This document shows, piece after piece, positions 1-13,000 of a DNA stretch of 64,000 nucleotides (the stretch's first letter is position 1; each line of letters opens with the position of its first letter). Under the pieces are notes generated by a model. The model searched no databases and was not told the DNA's origin. It worked only from the letters and a program-made list of their open reading frames with translations. The position numbers and the translations under genes are program-made. Source of the stretch: Thamnaconus septentrionalis (Eukaryota > Chordata > Actinopteri > Tetraodontiformes > Monacanthidae); assembly GCA_009823395.1 (NCBI GenBank), contig CM020505.1, forward strand, positions 9,257,129-9,321,128, given 5' to 3'.

Positions 1-3000
1 AAGACAGAAAAGAAAAGAAAAAAAAACAGAGGGAAGCTGTCCTCTCCGTGCACCAGTGCATGACATCACAGCACTCCCGGCTTCCATTAAGGCCTAATAA
101 ATGAAGGGCTAACGAGGCCGAGTGGGTGGGAAGTACGGGAGGAGGGGCTGAAGTGCGGTGGGGGTATCCTGCCACTCCGAGCCTCCGTCGACCCCATCAG
201 GAACACTTGAAGGAGGGGTGGGAGTAAAGAGAGGTTCGGAGCAAAGCGAGGGGTGGAAGGAGGCTAAAAAAACCTCTCGGCCCATTAGAGAAATCAGGCC
301 GGGACTCTAAAAACACCCTGAGACTAGAGAAGCCGAGTGGCCCCGGTGTAAACATACAGTGGGTGGCAGCCCCCGAGCGCTCTGACAGCCAACAGCGGCC
401 ATGATGGATCTGTGGAGTTATCTCATTTTCCACTGTTTTAATTAGAGGCCAGGCTGTGAGCCTCGGCAGCTGGCTCTGCTGTACCGACTCCTGCGGCCTG
501 ACAGAGAAAAATGTCCTCTGATACCGCTGCCAAGTTCAGCCTGATCAGAGAAAGAAACCAAAAAAAAAAAAAAAAAAAACCCTCCTTCATGTTACACAAA
601 GCTGTTTACAAAGCAGGTTGCACTAATCAATAATACACTTTACACACAGAAATTGTGTTTTCTTTTTCTTGCTACGTATCTTTTGTGATATCTAACTCGG
701 CTCACATGGAAATGCACCGTCTGCATAATTTGGTGGCGATAGAACACCTATGTTTACATTTAATTAGAGCCATGCATCTCCAATGGCAATGATAGAATGA
801 GTTGAAGGTATCAGGTATCCGTCCGCAAAATGGGTCGGCAGCAGAACCCTGTTATTAGGTGGCGCTCGCCAGCCTGTAATTCGCCAGAGCACCAATGTGA
901 TGGGATGAGAAACAAAAGAGCCAAAGTAACGCACACAGATCCTAAAGGCCACATTTGATAAAAGATTTTTTTTTTTTAAAAGGATTGTTCTATAAAACTG
1001 ATAAATTAAGTCTAACTTCTAGTTTAAAAAAACACACACACACAAACGTCTAATGTTAATTCAGCGGTGGTGTAATCAAGATGAAAAAAAAAAAGTTTTC
1101 CACAGTTGTTCTGTAATTTCCATGGATTTACTTAGTGTAGTAATCTCGTAAAAATCCCCTGTTTTCCTCCAGTAGTTCTGTAATTTTAGAGAATTTAATT
1201 TAAGGTTTTTGGAGATGCAGGGAATTAAAGGCTTTGTGGGGAGAGAGTACAGTAGTGGTCTCGGTCAAAACCTTTTTCTTCTGTAATCAAAATCAATAAA
1301 TGTTGGCTCAGAAGCCGAAAGAAATATTTTTTTTTTCTTTTCACTGAAAATGACCCATATCAGTCTTAGCAATTAAAGCTTAGCTCAGCGCTAGCAAGAA
1401 GTAATTCAAACATTCTATACATATTATCCAGATGGGATTAAATCTAATCAGTCAGATTAATTAAATGAACCAGAAAATTATTGTGCAGAATTTTGCTTTT
1501 TGAAAAGAAAAAAATAAATTTTGTTTTTGAGTAACATCAAATATTTTTACTGGGGCATTTCCTGGGGCATTCAAGAGTGGATAACAGGTCTGTTGTACTA
1601 AGCCGTTGATTGCTGAGGAACAGAGAAAATTAATGGTGAATAACGTTATGTGAGCTCAGGAAATAAGCTAAATAAATTCCTGGTCGTCTTGTTTAGAAGG
1701 ATCCCTTAATAAAAAAATAGTTTGTATATGAGTTGATGTTAATCAAAAATCATTATCTGCCTTGAGCAAAATCATCATAAGACATCATGAGTTCTTATAT
1801 TTAATAACTACAAAACATATTTGACCGTTGCTGTGCTAATTTTATTTCAAGATGAACCTACATCAACACCATCAGTCTCTGTTTTTCTTTGTTTCTTGGA
1901 TCTTTTCGTAAAACAGTCGCCGTTCTCCTCTCTGGCTGTTTAGACACAACGACGGCTGGCTGTGATACGAGAACTGTGTTTGAAAATGCAGGACAGGGGT
2001 GCTTGCACCCTGCACTACACACACAAACACAAGGACACTGACATCTCAGTCCACAGATGCACACCATGACTTGTTTGCTTTTGATTTTATCAGGGGGGAA
2101 GAAACTTGTGTGGCGTCCCTTATATGTTTCAGTCTCATGTGAGCCCTCTGTTCCCGAGAGTCAGAAACATATTTCAACATATTTTTTGAAAACTGCTCTT
2201 CTACGGCTCGTTTCATTAAATCCAATTTTGTGGTACTACAAAAAAGCTTTGACCCAGGTAAAATACGGGTGCGGTAAACATTCAGCTATAATATGACTTT
2301 GAAATGAACTCAATCACCAGCAGTTAGCAGATACAGTCTTGACTGGAAAGAAAACACAGTCGTCTAAAACCTAAAGTCATCTATGCTGACATGCTCTCTG
2401 AGGGTTTTGTTCAGCTATTCCACCGGGATGGCTGATTGTCGAGGTGTTTTCACGCTGAAAATAAAATAAATGAATGAATGAATGAATGAATGAATGAATG
2501 AATTGATCAATTGTGATGGCAGCTTTTGAAAGAATTTCAATACTGCACACATACTGTCCATCACTCTACTGCAGGTATAATAATTTGATATTTTGAAAAT
2601 AGACTTTTTTTTTTTTTTTAAGTGAGGCTGATTCAAGGTTATCTGAGCAAGACAGTAAAATGTTAAAAAAAAAAGTTACAAGGTTAAAAGTTGTTGTTGT
2701 TTTTTTTTTATTAATAATGTTGTATTATGCAAATACATATTATCACAGTGGAAAGAGTTGCCAAAATAAAATAATGAAAATGGTTAGTATTCCGGGGACA
2801 ATACTAATTCAAATGTTCCCAATGCGCCCTTGAAACAGATTCCCCTCCCACCAGTGTCCCACCTTCACACTCACACAGCATCACCTTATCCAAACAGGCT
2901 CCACCGCCCCTTCCAATCCCTGCAGCCGTAGCTTGGCTCCACACCTCTTGAGTGAGCATATACATGCGCATCAAGTGGTGCATGTTCTGGTATAGAATGC

Positions 3001-5070
3001 AAAAGCGTTTCAATATATCACTAAGGCCACTAACATGAACTGCCTGCCCTGTGCAGGTGGGTGTTATTCTCCGAAGCGCCTCCTGCCTCCTGGAGACATC
3101 TGTTTGTACACATGATGAGTTAGTGTAAGCTGTAGCAGGATGTTTGGGACCTGAACATGTGTGAGTGTGCATCAGTGCGTGCGTGCGTGTGCACGAGTTC
3201 ACCCAGCATTTCCCCAAAGTGTCTGCAGCATCCTGACAACTCGTGTTATCCCTCCAAATTAAAGGCTTCAATTAAAGACCTTCAAAATCTGTCATTGTGT
3301 TAAATTACACGGCCTCTATTTAGTCATGTGATATACTGTATTGACGTAGCTGCCAAGCTTAAAGAAAATAAGTACATTCAAATCCAACAAAATAGTGGAA
3401 AAATAAAATTGCTGACAGGGCCGGGCCTTGTTGCGCCATTGTCTTTGTGTTCACTTTTTCCACATCCAGCGTTTGGATGCTTTGATGCACGCCGTAGGAA
3501 TGCAGGCTGAGTAATCACGAGGGGAGAGGGAGAGGAGAGAATAGATTTCTCTGATGAACTGAAGAGGTGATGGAGACAATTAAAGAGGCCTCGGGGTGAA
3601 AAAGAAAAGAAAGACATTCAACATGGGCGGAACGGGTGGATGGCAACGGATGGCGGAAAAATGAAGAGGGAAGCGCGTAAAGAGGGGGGCCTCCCTGGGC
3701 GATGTTACACTGCGTGCGATCATTTAGGTTGATTTGGATTAATGCTTAAATTGGGAAACACGTAGAGACTGTTAACATCTGTATCCCATAGCGGCGGAGT
3801 GGCGGCCAAGACAAACCAGTTCTGCGTCACACTGACAGATTCCCTCCAGGAACTGCAGAGTTTGGGCAGTATGTGTGAGAAAGACAGGGGGCTACAGACT
3901 GGGCGGGGAGGTGAGTGGGGGAATGGGGTTGGGCAGAGCCAACTCAAAGGTAACAGTGAGCGCACACACCTTCACACAACCATAAAACACAGAGCATGTG
4001 TTGAAGAAAAATAAAAACTAACATCTAACATCTGGTTTCACTGAATTTTCTCATCAAAAATAACTCCCAGCGCCGTTTCGAGTCACAGAAAATATAACTG
4101 GCTAGTGCACAGATGTAGACGGTATGAGGTTGAACGAAAATAAATCATTTTATTTTCAAAGGGTTTTTTTTGTTTGTTTTTTGTTGTATTTTTTTTTTAA
4201 GAAGAAGAAGAAGAAGAAGAAGGTTGCAACATTCACACTCAAAAAAAGAAAAATCAAATAAAGGGGGTTGGAGCCGAGTAGATGATCAATGGCTGGTGGA
4301 GGGGAGAGATCCACCAAAACAAAAATAAATCAATCCAAAATCACCCAACATTTGTGGCATACACGCATTCTGAAGTCAAAACCCACTCCCAGGACACGGC
4401 AGACGAGACAGAGGACTCCGCCACCAGGACACCAACACGGCCAACACCAGTCTCTAATGGTTTAAAAATAGAAAGAAAATCAATAAACAACCCACAAACA
4501 AGAACAAAGAAATACCAAATCAAGAACAAATAACAAAACTGGTATAAAATAAAACGAAATTCACTCTAAAGCAGGAGGCAACCCCAACTATTTTCAAATG
4601 AAACGCAACAAAGCTAAATAATTGCTTATTACAGAAACTCGTTTCGACATAATATAACACTGACACTCATTCAAACCAGGGGGTCCAGGACCCATTAAAA
4701 AAGAAAAAAAAAAGTGTGTGGGGGCGGGGGGTTGCGAGCGTCTTACGGTGCGGTGAGAGCGCGGTAACCAGCGGTGGTGGCCAAAATAGAGCCGAACAGC
4801 ACCGGCACAGAGCAGGCAGGAGCAGCGTGAGGACCAAGCGTCCAAACAAACAGTGTGGACAAGCCTCGACAAAACAGCAGTGAGTCCAGCGAACCGATTG
4901 TGGTCAATTCTGGGTTTTAATGAAGAGAAAACATGCTAATCGGCAATGACTTTAGATGTTAGTGCGATCGCGCTCAACAGGCGTTGAGAATTCCCGCCTT
5001 CCGCCCACGATCTCATTAGCAGTAGCCGTCAGACGGTCTCGACTGTAGTGCAGAGAGGGAGACAATTTAC
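1..5070. other. Non-coding flank, no supported gene
   Basis: No open frame here shows a recognisable domain or a convincing exon series. The sequence is mixed, with poly(A)/poly(T) runs, a short GAAT microsatellite and an AAG run near 4200-4222. The stretch around 720-960 is free of simple repeats and looks compositionally balanced, so it could be a conserved regulatory element. That is only an impression and needs alignment to other fish. Confidence 0.5.
2469..2502. repeat. (GAAT)n microsatellite
   Basis: About eight tandem copies of a GAAT/TGAA tetranucleotide, seen directly. No associated element could be recognised. Confidence 0.9.
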
Positions 5071-5303
5071 CATGTGAAATACATCGAGGCACAGAGGCAG
5101 CCGGAGCTGCGCTTCAGCAGTCGCCCTAACTGAAACAAATGTCGTAAGCAAATGCAACCTAAAGCAGTGTGTAGTGAAGCAGCGGGCAGACTTACCTGTC
5201 GGACCAAACGGCCGTGGACCCGGAAGTGACGCACCATTGATGACAGAGGCTCGAAAAGCACAAACCGGTGTAGGGGCGGCAGTTTTATATCATCCCAAGC
5301 CAT
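5071..5303 (-). CDS. Unrecognised putative 5' exons (two)
   Basis: I do not recognise this gene. On the minus strand an ATG at 5303-5301 opens a 36-codon frame (starts MAWDDIKLPP, ends HGRLVRQ) that ends in CAG followed by a strong donor (gtaagt) at 5196/5195. A second possible exon, 5129-5071, follows a pyrimidine-rich tract ending in ttcag, keeps the frame (LGRLLKRSSG...) and ends at ATG|gtaaat. The 66-bp spacer is also open in the same frame, so an unspliced 79-residue product ending in a stop at once after the second block is possible. The start overlaps a YY1-like ATGGC motif, and an ETS/CRE composite lies inside the first exon, as in housekeeping promoters. No continuation exon was identified toward lower coordinates. 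It may be a real gene start, a lineage-specific short gene or a chance frame. Confidence 0.3.
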
Positions 5304-5320
5304 TATGGCTACCAGTGGCG
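5180..5320. promoter_or_regulatory. Putative housekeeping-type core promoter
   Basis: An ETS plus CRE composite, CCGGAAGTGACG, lies at 5220-5231. A YY1-like motif overlaps the minus-strand ATG at 5303. This combination near a start codon is typical of short-5'UTR housekeeping genes. The motifs are seen directly; promoter activity is inferred. Confidence 0.35.
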
Positions 5321-6982
5321 CAAAAATAACAGCAATGATACATTCATGCTGCTTCATTGTTACACTCTTTTTTTTTTTTTTTTTGTATTTGTAAAATATG
5401 GATTATTTTTGTTCGGAGAAGAAGTTTATGACATATAAGTAATATGAGTTGTCAGGGTTGTAAGATAACATATTGCAAAGAAGTTTGACTCAATATCTTC
5501 AACCACCAGTTAGTTTTTTTTAATGCATGCATACCATAAAAGAGCTTGGAATACCATAAAATAGCATTGATTGTTTGGAGTAGGGGGAAGGGTTGGGGTG
5601 GAGGCTCTGAATAGTGACTGAAATCCACCAGCTGAACTTCTTGAAGCAAGAAACATGGAGTGTGGGGTGACATGGTGGCATGAATGAACCATGAAAGAAC
5701 TTTAAAGCTGCTGGACTGGTTAACTTGGTCATGCCAAAGACTCTGCAGCAAGATTTGCAGACTTCCAGAACCTGGAGAACTAAGTTCCAGGTGTGAAGCA
5801 GACCGACCAGCCGTTTATCCAAGGCTGTGTGATGACGGTTGACTCACCTCAGTCCACAGTGGGCAGAAGTGCAGAGGCCGCAGGTATGTTGACAAATAGA
5901 GGCCGACCACAAGTTGCTATTTTTGGAAACACGGTAAGATGATGACACTGCCTGAGTGGCTAAATTGCTGCGATGGCACTCGGCAATGTCTTCATCGTGG
6001 TTTATTCTCTTACAGTCTTAAACACACTGCAGGGAATGAAGACCTGAAGAGAGACAACAGGCGCCTGAAACACTCGACAGGTTTGGAGGAGTGGAAAGAG
6101 GAGATTCAAGGCTGGAAAGATCCCAAAAGCCAGAGTTTGTTGCTGTGAATAGTTGGAAGTAAACTATAGATCTCTATCATGGAAGCTTGGGCACAAGTTG
6201 TAAAGGTAAGGGTTCTCCTGGATGATGTTGATGAATAGAATGGGCTCAGAGCAGAGACATACAAATAACATTAGTAGTGAAATTAGAACTAAAAGAAATG
6301 GATTGAATCGATTCTGATTTATAAGAATAAAAGTACAATGAGTGTGTATTTTTTTATTCTATGACTTTTAGATATCATTGTGATTAATGAATGAAGTTTT
6401 CATTTATATATTTTCCCAGTCCCAAGATGTGTGTTATGCAAAAGTAGCAAGCAGCACTGGGAGCATGTAAAATTCATGAGCACGCACATTCTTACAGACA
6501 ATTGTGAGAAAGTGTTTTCTCCGTGATACACCGTCACCGCTACCGCCGGGCCTGCCTCAGAACAATGTAAGGCTACACACCCTGTCTGTGTGACTGGGTG
6601 ACCTCTGAGACCCCTGTCCCCCGGCAGTCTCTCCAGCCCAGACTGAATCTTTACTACACCACTCTGCCGCTGACCCCCATTCATCTGGACCGACCCCGCT
6701 TATCAGGTCTGCCAGTTTTAGCTATCGCATGCAGATGCAAGAAAGCGGCTCACCACGGTACCACCCCCGTACCTCCGTCCACCGCACCTCACGCTGTTTC
6801 CTTCTCACGAATTTGAACCTTCTTGCTGTGGGACAGAGAGCCAAACAGAATGGAGTAGCATGTAGTGTCACGACCCCAGACACAAAGATCAGGGCCAAAG
6901 AGTTGGACCTACCAGAGGGGAGTTGATACAGCATAATGCCCACAAGGCCACAGCTTCCACAGAGCAGTTCAAACCGCCTCAG

Positions 6983-6988
<6 letters not shown>

Positions 6989-7031
<43 letters not shown>
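6989..7031. repeat. (CA)n microsatellite
   Basis: About 21 uninterrupted CA dinucleotides, seen directly, preceded by a short CG run. Confidence 0.95.
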
Positions 7032-7033
<2 letters not shown>

Positions 7034-10000
7034 AACCTACTGCCAAGAAGGCTTTCACGGCTGCTTCCTCTGGTTCGGTTTCACATCCAACCCATAATGT
7101 TTGATCATGCAGTTTACTCACCCCACCGTTCCAAATTAACAATGAATGGTGATGGAGGACAAGCTGTCACACGCACGCGCTCCCCCCCACCCCACCCACG
7201 CACACACACACATATACATCCATGTATAGTCAAACCTCCCTGGATTGAACTGAACACACATGTTGGCTCAAACACACACTCACTAATATGACCCATTAAC
7301 TCATATACAGATTAAAAATACTGCTGTCAAACCCAAACACAGACATTTCCTTTTCTTCTTTAGCTAACTCTACCACACACAATGTACAATGGTTCAGTCT
7401 CATTTAATTCTGTGTAGGGGAGAAGACAAACTATTAAAATGGAACAACTCTCCTTCCTAACAACCAAGTTTTGATAGACTTGGTATCAAATGTAACAGAG
7501 TGTGATAAATTGTTGGGAATCCTGAATCTCCAACATTACCTTACATTGGTCTTTGTCTCTATTACTATCTGGAACCACACAGAACCCCAGAAAACTGCAC
7601 ACACTCACTGATAGCATCCCTGCACAGTGCTTGACTTTCAATTTAGGATTCATGCAATAAATTCATGACCTGTGTGTGTGTAACGTCCACATGTTCACAC
7701 ATTAAAAAATATTTTTTTAATCAGTCCACTTTCCCTGTTTTTTTTCTACCTCATTGTCTGCTGCAAGCCTGTTCTACTTGGGTCCATGTGCAGTCCTTCT
7801 TACTGCTTGGAAGGAAATACTTTACCAGCCTTATTCCCAAATCGGAAACACAGGGCTCAACCATCCATTTGTATACACTATATGTGTGTACCAGCAGTGC
7901 ATCAACTATCCGCATCCTGTTGCTTGATCGTGAAACTCTTTCCACCTTGTGACCCATGAAAATCAAGGCAGGGATTAAGGATTGACCGGAACCCCAGAGA
8001 GAGAAGTGCTTCGTTTTGTCTGACAGTGATAAATGGCTGCTCGTGTGTTGGCTAGTTTTACCTCAACGCCGCACCTCACTCAGTGTCTGGAGCTGGCGGC
8101 TTTGAGGTTTTTGGCCAATCTCACTTCACGACACGTGCCTAAGAAAACAGACGGTGTGCCTCATCCCTCATCATTTCACCTCCAACCACCGCTGGCACAA
8201 TCAGAAAACCAAAAGTGCAACAGAGCATGTTGCTGTTTTGTGTCGCTTTTTTTTTTTTTGCATTATAATAAATGATGCAAATGTGCAAAATGTATGCTAA
8301 AAAAAAACTAGAATTGACTAAAATAAGTCAGCCGCCCCCCACCCCTTCTGTGCACATTGGTGACCCCTCCATCATTCACCAGCAGAAAAACAAAACAGTC
8401 AGGCAGGCCCCGGGTAGTGTAAACAAGGGGTGGGCTAAATTATGGGTGCAAAAATGTGTCAGGAAAAAGTGTCTCTCTGAGACTTTATTCTAAAAACAGA
8501 GCCGATCCAATCAAAAGCGCTGCATGCCCACAGAGTTGTCCGTGCCAGCACCTTTATATAAAAAGCATCTTTTCTCAACCCAGTGTGTGTAATGAGCGTC
8601 TCAAAACGGCCAATTACAGATTTCCTACTAACGAGGTATACAAAGCATCAAACGCACCTCCAAACAAAAGGTCGTGATGAGGAGCTTTTAGTCGGGTAGC
8701 GGCTCTGAAGTTATGGGGGCGGAAGGTGTTGACAGTGGGAGTGTTTTTCCCGAGAACAGCGGAGCTGGTGTTTTCCTATATTTTACGTCACTATTTACCC
8801 ATGTGTGTACAGGTCCTTAGAGAGGTTTACATATTGAGGGTAATAGGATAACTCTGGTGTCTGCCTGCGGAGAAACAGGTGCTTATCTTGTCAAAGATGT
8901 TGTGCTAAGCCAACCTTTGACCTCTGGTTAAGAGCCAATTGAGAAATTAAAACAAGAAATTTGCACGCCCGCTGACTGCTCTCTGCCCTCCTCTCACTAT
9001 TGCACATGCACTCACGAGTGCAGAAAGCCATGCATGTAGCAAAGGTCAGCCAGACGGTGAACCAGTTTAGAGCAACCCGTTGTGTGCATTCGCTGTGAGA
9101 TGGGAGCAATAAATGAGGAGGGGGAATAAATCTAGAAGCCAGAGATGAAATGAAGGGAACGGCGGCTTGCCGACCTAGTTGTGAAGTTTTGGGCACGAAG
9201 CAGAAGAGGAGGAGAACGGGGAGTGTGGGGCGGACAGGAGGCTGAAAAGTTCAGCTCTGATCTGGGTCTGTTACCTCCAACAAGATAACCTGAATTGCAG
9301 GGCAGGGATATCAAGCCGAATTTCCTAAGGACACAGTTTTATGTTGCTAATATACATTGGGTTATCAAAAATAAATTAGTGTTGTCTTCAAACCAAACAT
9401 TCTAAAGAAGAGCCAGCAGTCCAGAGTTTCAATCTGCTCTGATCTTAGTGATTTTAGCCACACAATTACAGCTTGTTTAAAAATAAATAAATAAATAAAC
9501 TGTGATGTGCTGATGTGATATAAGGTGGACCATTAGAAAACAGGAAGAAAGAAAAACTGTGTGTGTGGTTCCTTTCACTAGTAGATGTGAATCTTCTACT
9601 CTGGGCCTGGTGTCTCTAAACACACGTGTTGCCTGGACTGGCGCTGTCTCTGCAACACCCATGGAGCTGTTGACTAGAAGTTAAGCACTCAGGGGAAAAC
9701 TGGTCTGAAAATACTTAAATTTTAAAAATTCAGTAATTAATAAAACAAATATTTTACAGTGCAAGTGTTGAGATTATTGCTGTACGCATTATTAATAACA
9801 GAGTTGAAAAATCAGTTCTGTTGCAGTGGCTTGAAACTAGGCTTTTCCTAAAATAAATACTACCCACAGTTGACTTGCGGTGGATTTTTTGAAAATCATT
9901 ATTATTATGAAAAGTGAAAATATTTGTCTTGTGATGAAAATGGGCACGGTTTGACAGGTTGACTGTTTTATTAGTGCTCCTATTTCAACAAAGTCGTTGT

Positions 10001-13000
10001 TGGACTCAAACGGCATGTAAAGTTTAACTGTGAAAAACAAATGTGGCTGGATGGTTTAATCCACAAAACTCTGTTTCCAAACCAGATCCAAGGTCAGCGG
10101 TATAACAGCGTTAACAGCCAAAGTCTACATTTACCCCATGATTTTTTTGGAAGGAAAAACATCAAACCGTTTTTAAAAGGAATAAATGTAGATTTTTTTT
10201 TTTTGTCAAAGGAATTTTAATTGACATTATTATATGGCACCCTCCTTGTTTTCAGACTGATCCTGTACTTGTCAATTAATTTATCTGAGCAAATGTGTAA
10301 CTACAGCAAGAACTCACCCTTGAGAGGTTTTACCACAGTTGCTATAAAAAACACAAACGGTGATACAACCACATGCATGCCGACATGAACGGCCTTTTGA
10401 ACATGTCCATATTACAAGCGACAGTTAACTGCAGAATAAAAGCAGAAACAGTATTTATTTTCAAATTCATTATATGACAATTTAATCATACACTGCAAGC
10501 ATATTAAACAAAATTTATTTTAAAAAAAATGTTATCATTGAGGTTAATGCAGCAATAATGAGTTACCAATACTTAGGAAATGTAAAACTATTAAATGCAA
10601 TGACATGCTTTGTCCTTAGATTTTAAAGAACACAAAAGGCTTTGGGGAATATGAGGAGACACTTGGGATAACATACAATAAAACAAATACCATGAGGGTT
10701 TGGGTTTTTTTAAAATTTCATTTTACTTTAACAGGCTCAGTTATCATGTCAGCAAAATATTTTTTTAAAAAATCATCAAAAAGAAAAGTAGGGCTGACAG
10801 CTTGATTATCTCTATTTAACATGTCCTAATTAAGAGGAATATGGAGTAAAATGGGTGTCGGTGTCTTTTTCCCTGATTGTGTCTGAGTATTGTGAAATGT
10901 TGAGCCCTGCCTCCCCCAGACTGCAGAGTGTTTGGTGGTCAGTTAGCGCGAGCCTGTGTGTCTCCCTGCTAATCTTCAGGCTGCAGCAGGATCTGGGTGG
11001 CAGAGGGAAGCCTGTCCCGCTGCAGCACCCTGAGGGCTCGGCGCAGATCCCGCACCGAGGTTGATAATGAGCAGGGGGATAAAGTAGAGTTATGGCGGTC
11101 TTATCACCCTGAGCCCCCGGGTCACACGGCACTGCTGGTGGTCACAGGAGCCATCATCATTGGGAAAACTCACAGCTTGACTCAACCAGCAGGTATTAGT
11201 TTGTCCATGAAACAGATGAGTCTGCCTTTTTACGACGAGCGAGAAAGAAGGGAGTTTTATTGGTTTCGGTTTTAGCACGACCTTCAATCGTTTAATTGAC
11301 CTTCAGTGTTGATCTCGAATGATTTGGCTTGATCGTGACAAGTTGTTGGGTCTCGTGTGCAGTCAGGGTAAGCAGTGTGGGGGCCGGAGAGGGAGACCGA
11401 GCCAGACCTCAGGCTGGGATTTGTTGAAGTGCATCAGACGGGAGTCACCCAGAATGAGAATTAATCACCTCAGTGGCACCAGTGACAAATCTTTGATAAT
11501 GTCCCTGTTTAAGTGCATCTGAGCGCCTCTAAACAGACATTAATCATGAAGTGGACTGTTTTCATTTGCCAAAGAGGAAAGATTGGTTGATTCATTTAGA
11601 TTCATTCTTACATCTGGAGTCATCAATTGTGAAGCATTCAGATTAGAATTAGAATCAGCTCGTAATACACCGTAACTTCCACTTTGCCCCAGTGTCCAGT
11701 AAAATAATAAATATGTTGTTTTCTCACAATTATTACATGTAAATACAAAAAATTAGCATGTTGGGCAAACGTCATGCAATTACTGTACTGCACTAAACAC
11801 ACGTGTAAAGTCCCTGAAATATTTTTTCTGCTTGTTTGGTGTCCTGCACATACTGCATGTGAAATGTCTGATGAGAAACGAGACTGAGAAATCAGTGAAG
11901 ACAAATCTCCCCAAGGGAACCTTAAAGACACTTACTTAATTATCTATATGAGTCAGGTGTTCATGCGCATGCACAAACACTCCAGCACACGAACACGGAC
12001 ATGTTCAAAGCTCTGCATGTGGGGTGGAAAGAACTGTTGCAATGTTGCCATAAAGACAGGAGTGGATTTGCGCTCCCACTGCAGGGGAAGGACATCAGTG
12101 TCACATGCAGCAGCGTTGCGTCTAATCCCGCGCGGATGACACAAGCCAGTATTGTTTTACCATTACTATTCTGACTGCAGTCCGACCGCAGCCGCAGCGG
12201 CCGACGAAAAGACGGATTGGAGGAGGTTAAAAAGCCATCTGATACTGCAGCATCTGATTAAAGGATGTTTTAGGATTAGATGCGGATCAGCACCAGAACT
12301 GCAGGTGATAAGGAACAGAGCAGCCTTCACATGGGTCACTTTTGATGGTGCTTTCACCTTTAATCACTTTAAGAGAAAAAAATACCTTTCTTGCAAAAGA
12401 TTGTGGCAAAGCGTTCCATGTGAACCGGGCCTCCATTCCTCCTCTCATTCCGGCATGCATCCCATTATGGTCGTACTGTGCGGACAGAGGAGCTCTGCCT
12501 GCTCGCCGCCGCAGCTTTATTTATTTTACTGTCTTTCATCTGCAAACCACAACCAATCTGCATCAGAGGGAAATCCACTCTGTGTATCCCATAGGTGTCA
12601 TTTAGGATTGATTCCCTGGAATTAGCACACGTCAAAGTGGAACCATGTGGCCGTCTGTGTGTCCGTCCGTCTGTCCCTACCGACACCTGTGACAAAGCTC
12701 TCTGGACACAAAAGAAACGGAGTAATGACGACTTGGTCAAGCTGCTCATTAATTAGCGCTCGGCCTTCGGGGATCTGGCGAGATCTAAATCTTAGCTAAC
12801 TGTTTTAATCAGTGAAACATTAGAGGCCGTTAGAATCCATGACGTCACTGTTGCCTCTGCAAGGGTTGTGTTTTAATACTCGTTCATTTTTGTAGTTCAA
12901 AATCAATATTTTCTGATTCCTGCGATGGAAGAGAGATAAAACCAGTGATCTTTTTTTTCTTTTCCTGCCCTGTGGAGACCCTTTTTTTTCAAGCAGTCTC

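Noticed and set aside
2804..3271. Minus-strand open frame of 155 codons
   Set aside because: Composition driven by CAC/TG-rich sequence, no domain, no splice context.
3799..3910. Exon-like plus-strand block with cag-like start and gtgagt end
   Set aside because: Splice-like ends occur often by chance; the encoded peptide has no recognisable motif and no partner exon was found.
5939..6148. Coiled-coil-like peptide (EDLKRDNRRLKH) after an acag acceptor
   Set aside because: Only one short exon-like block; no upstream or downstream partner could be joined in frame.
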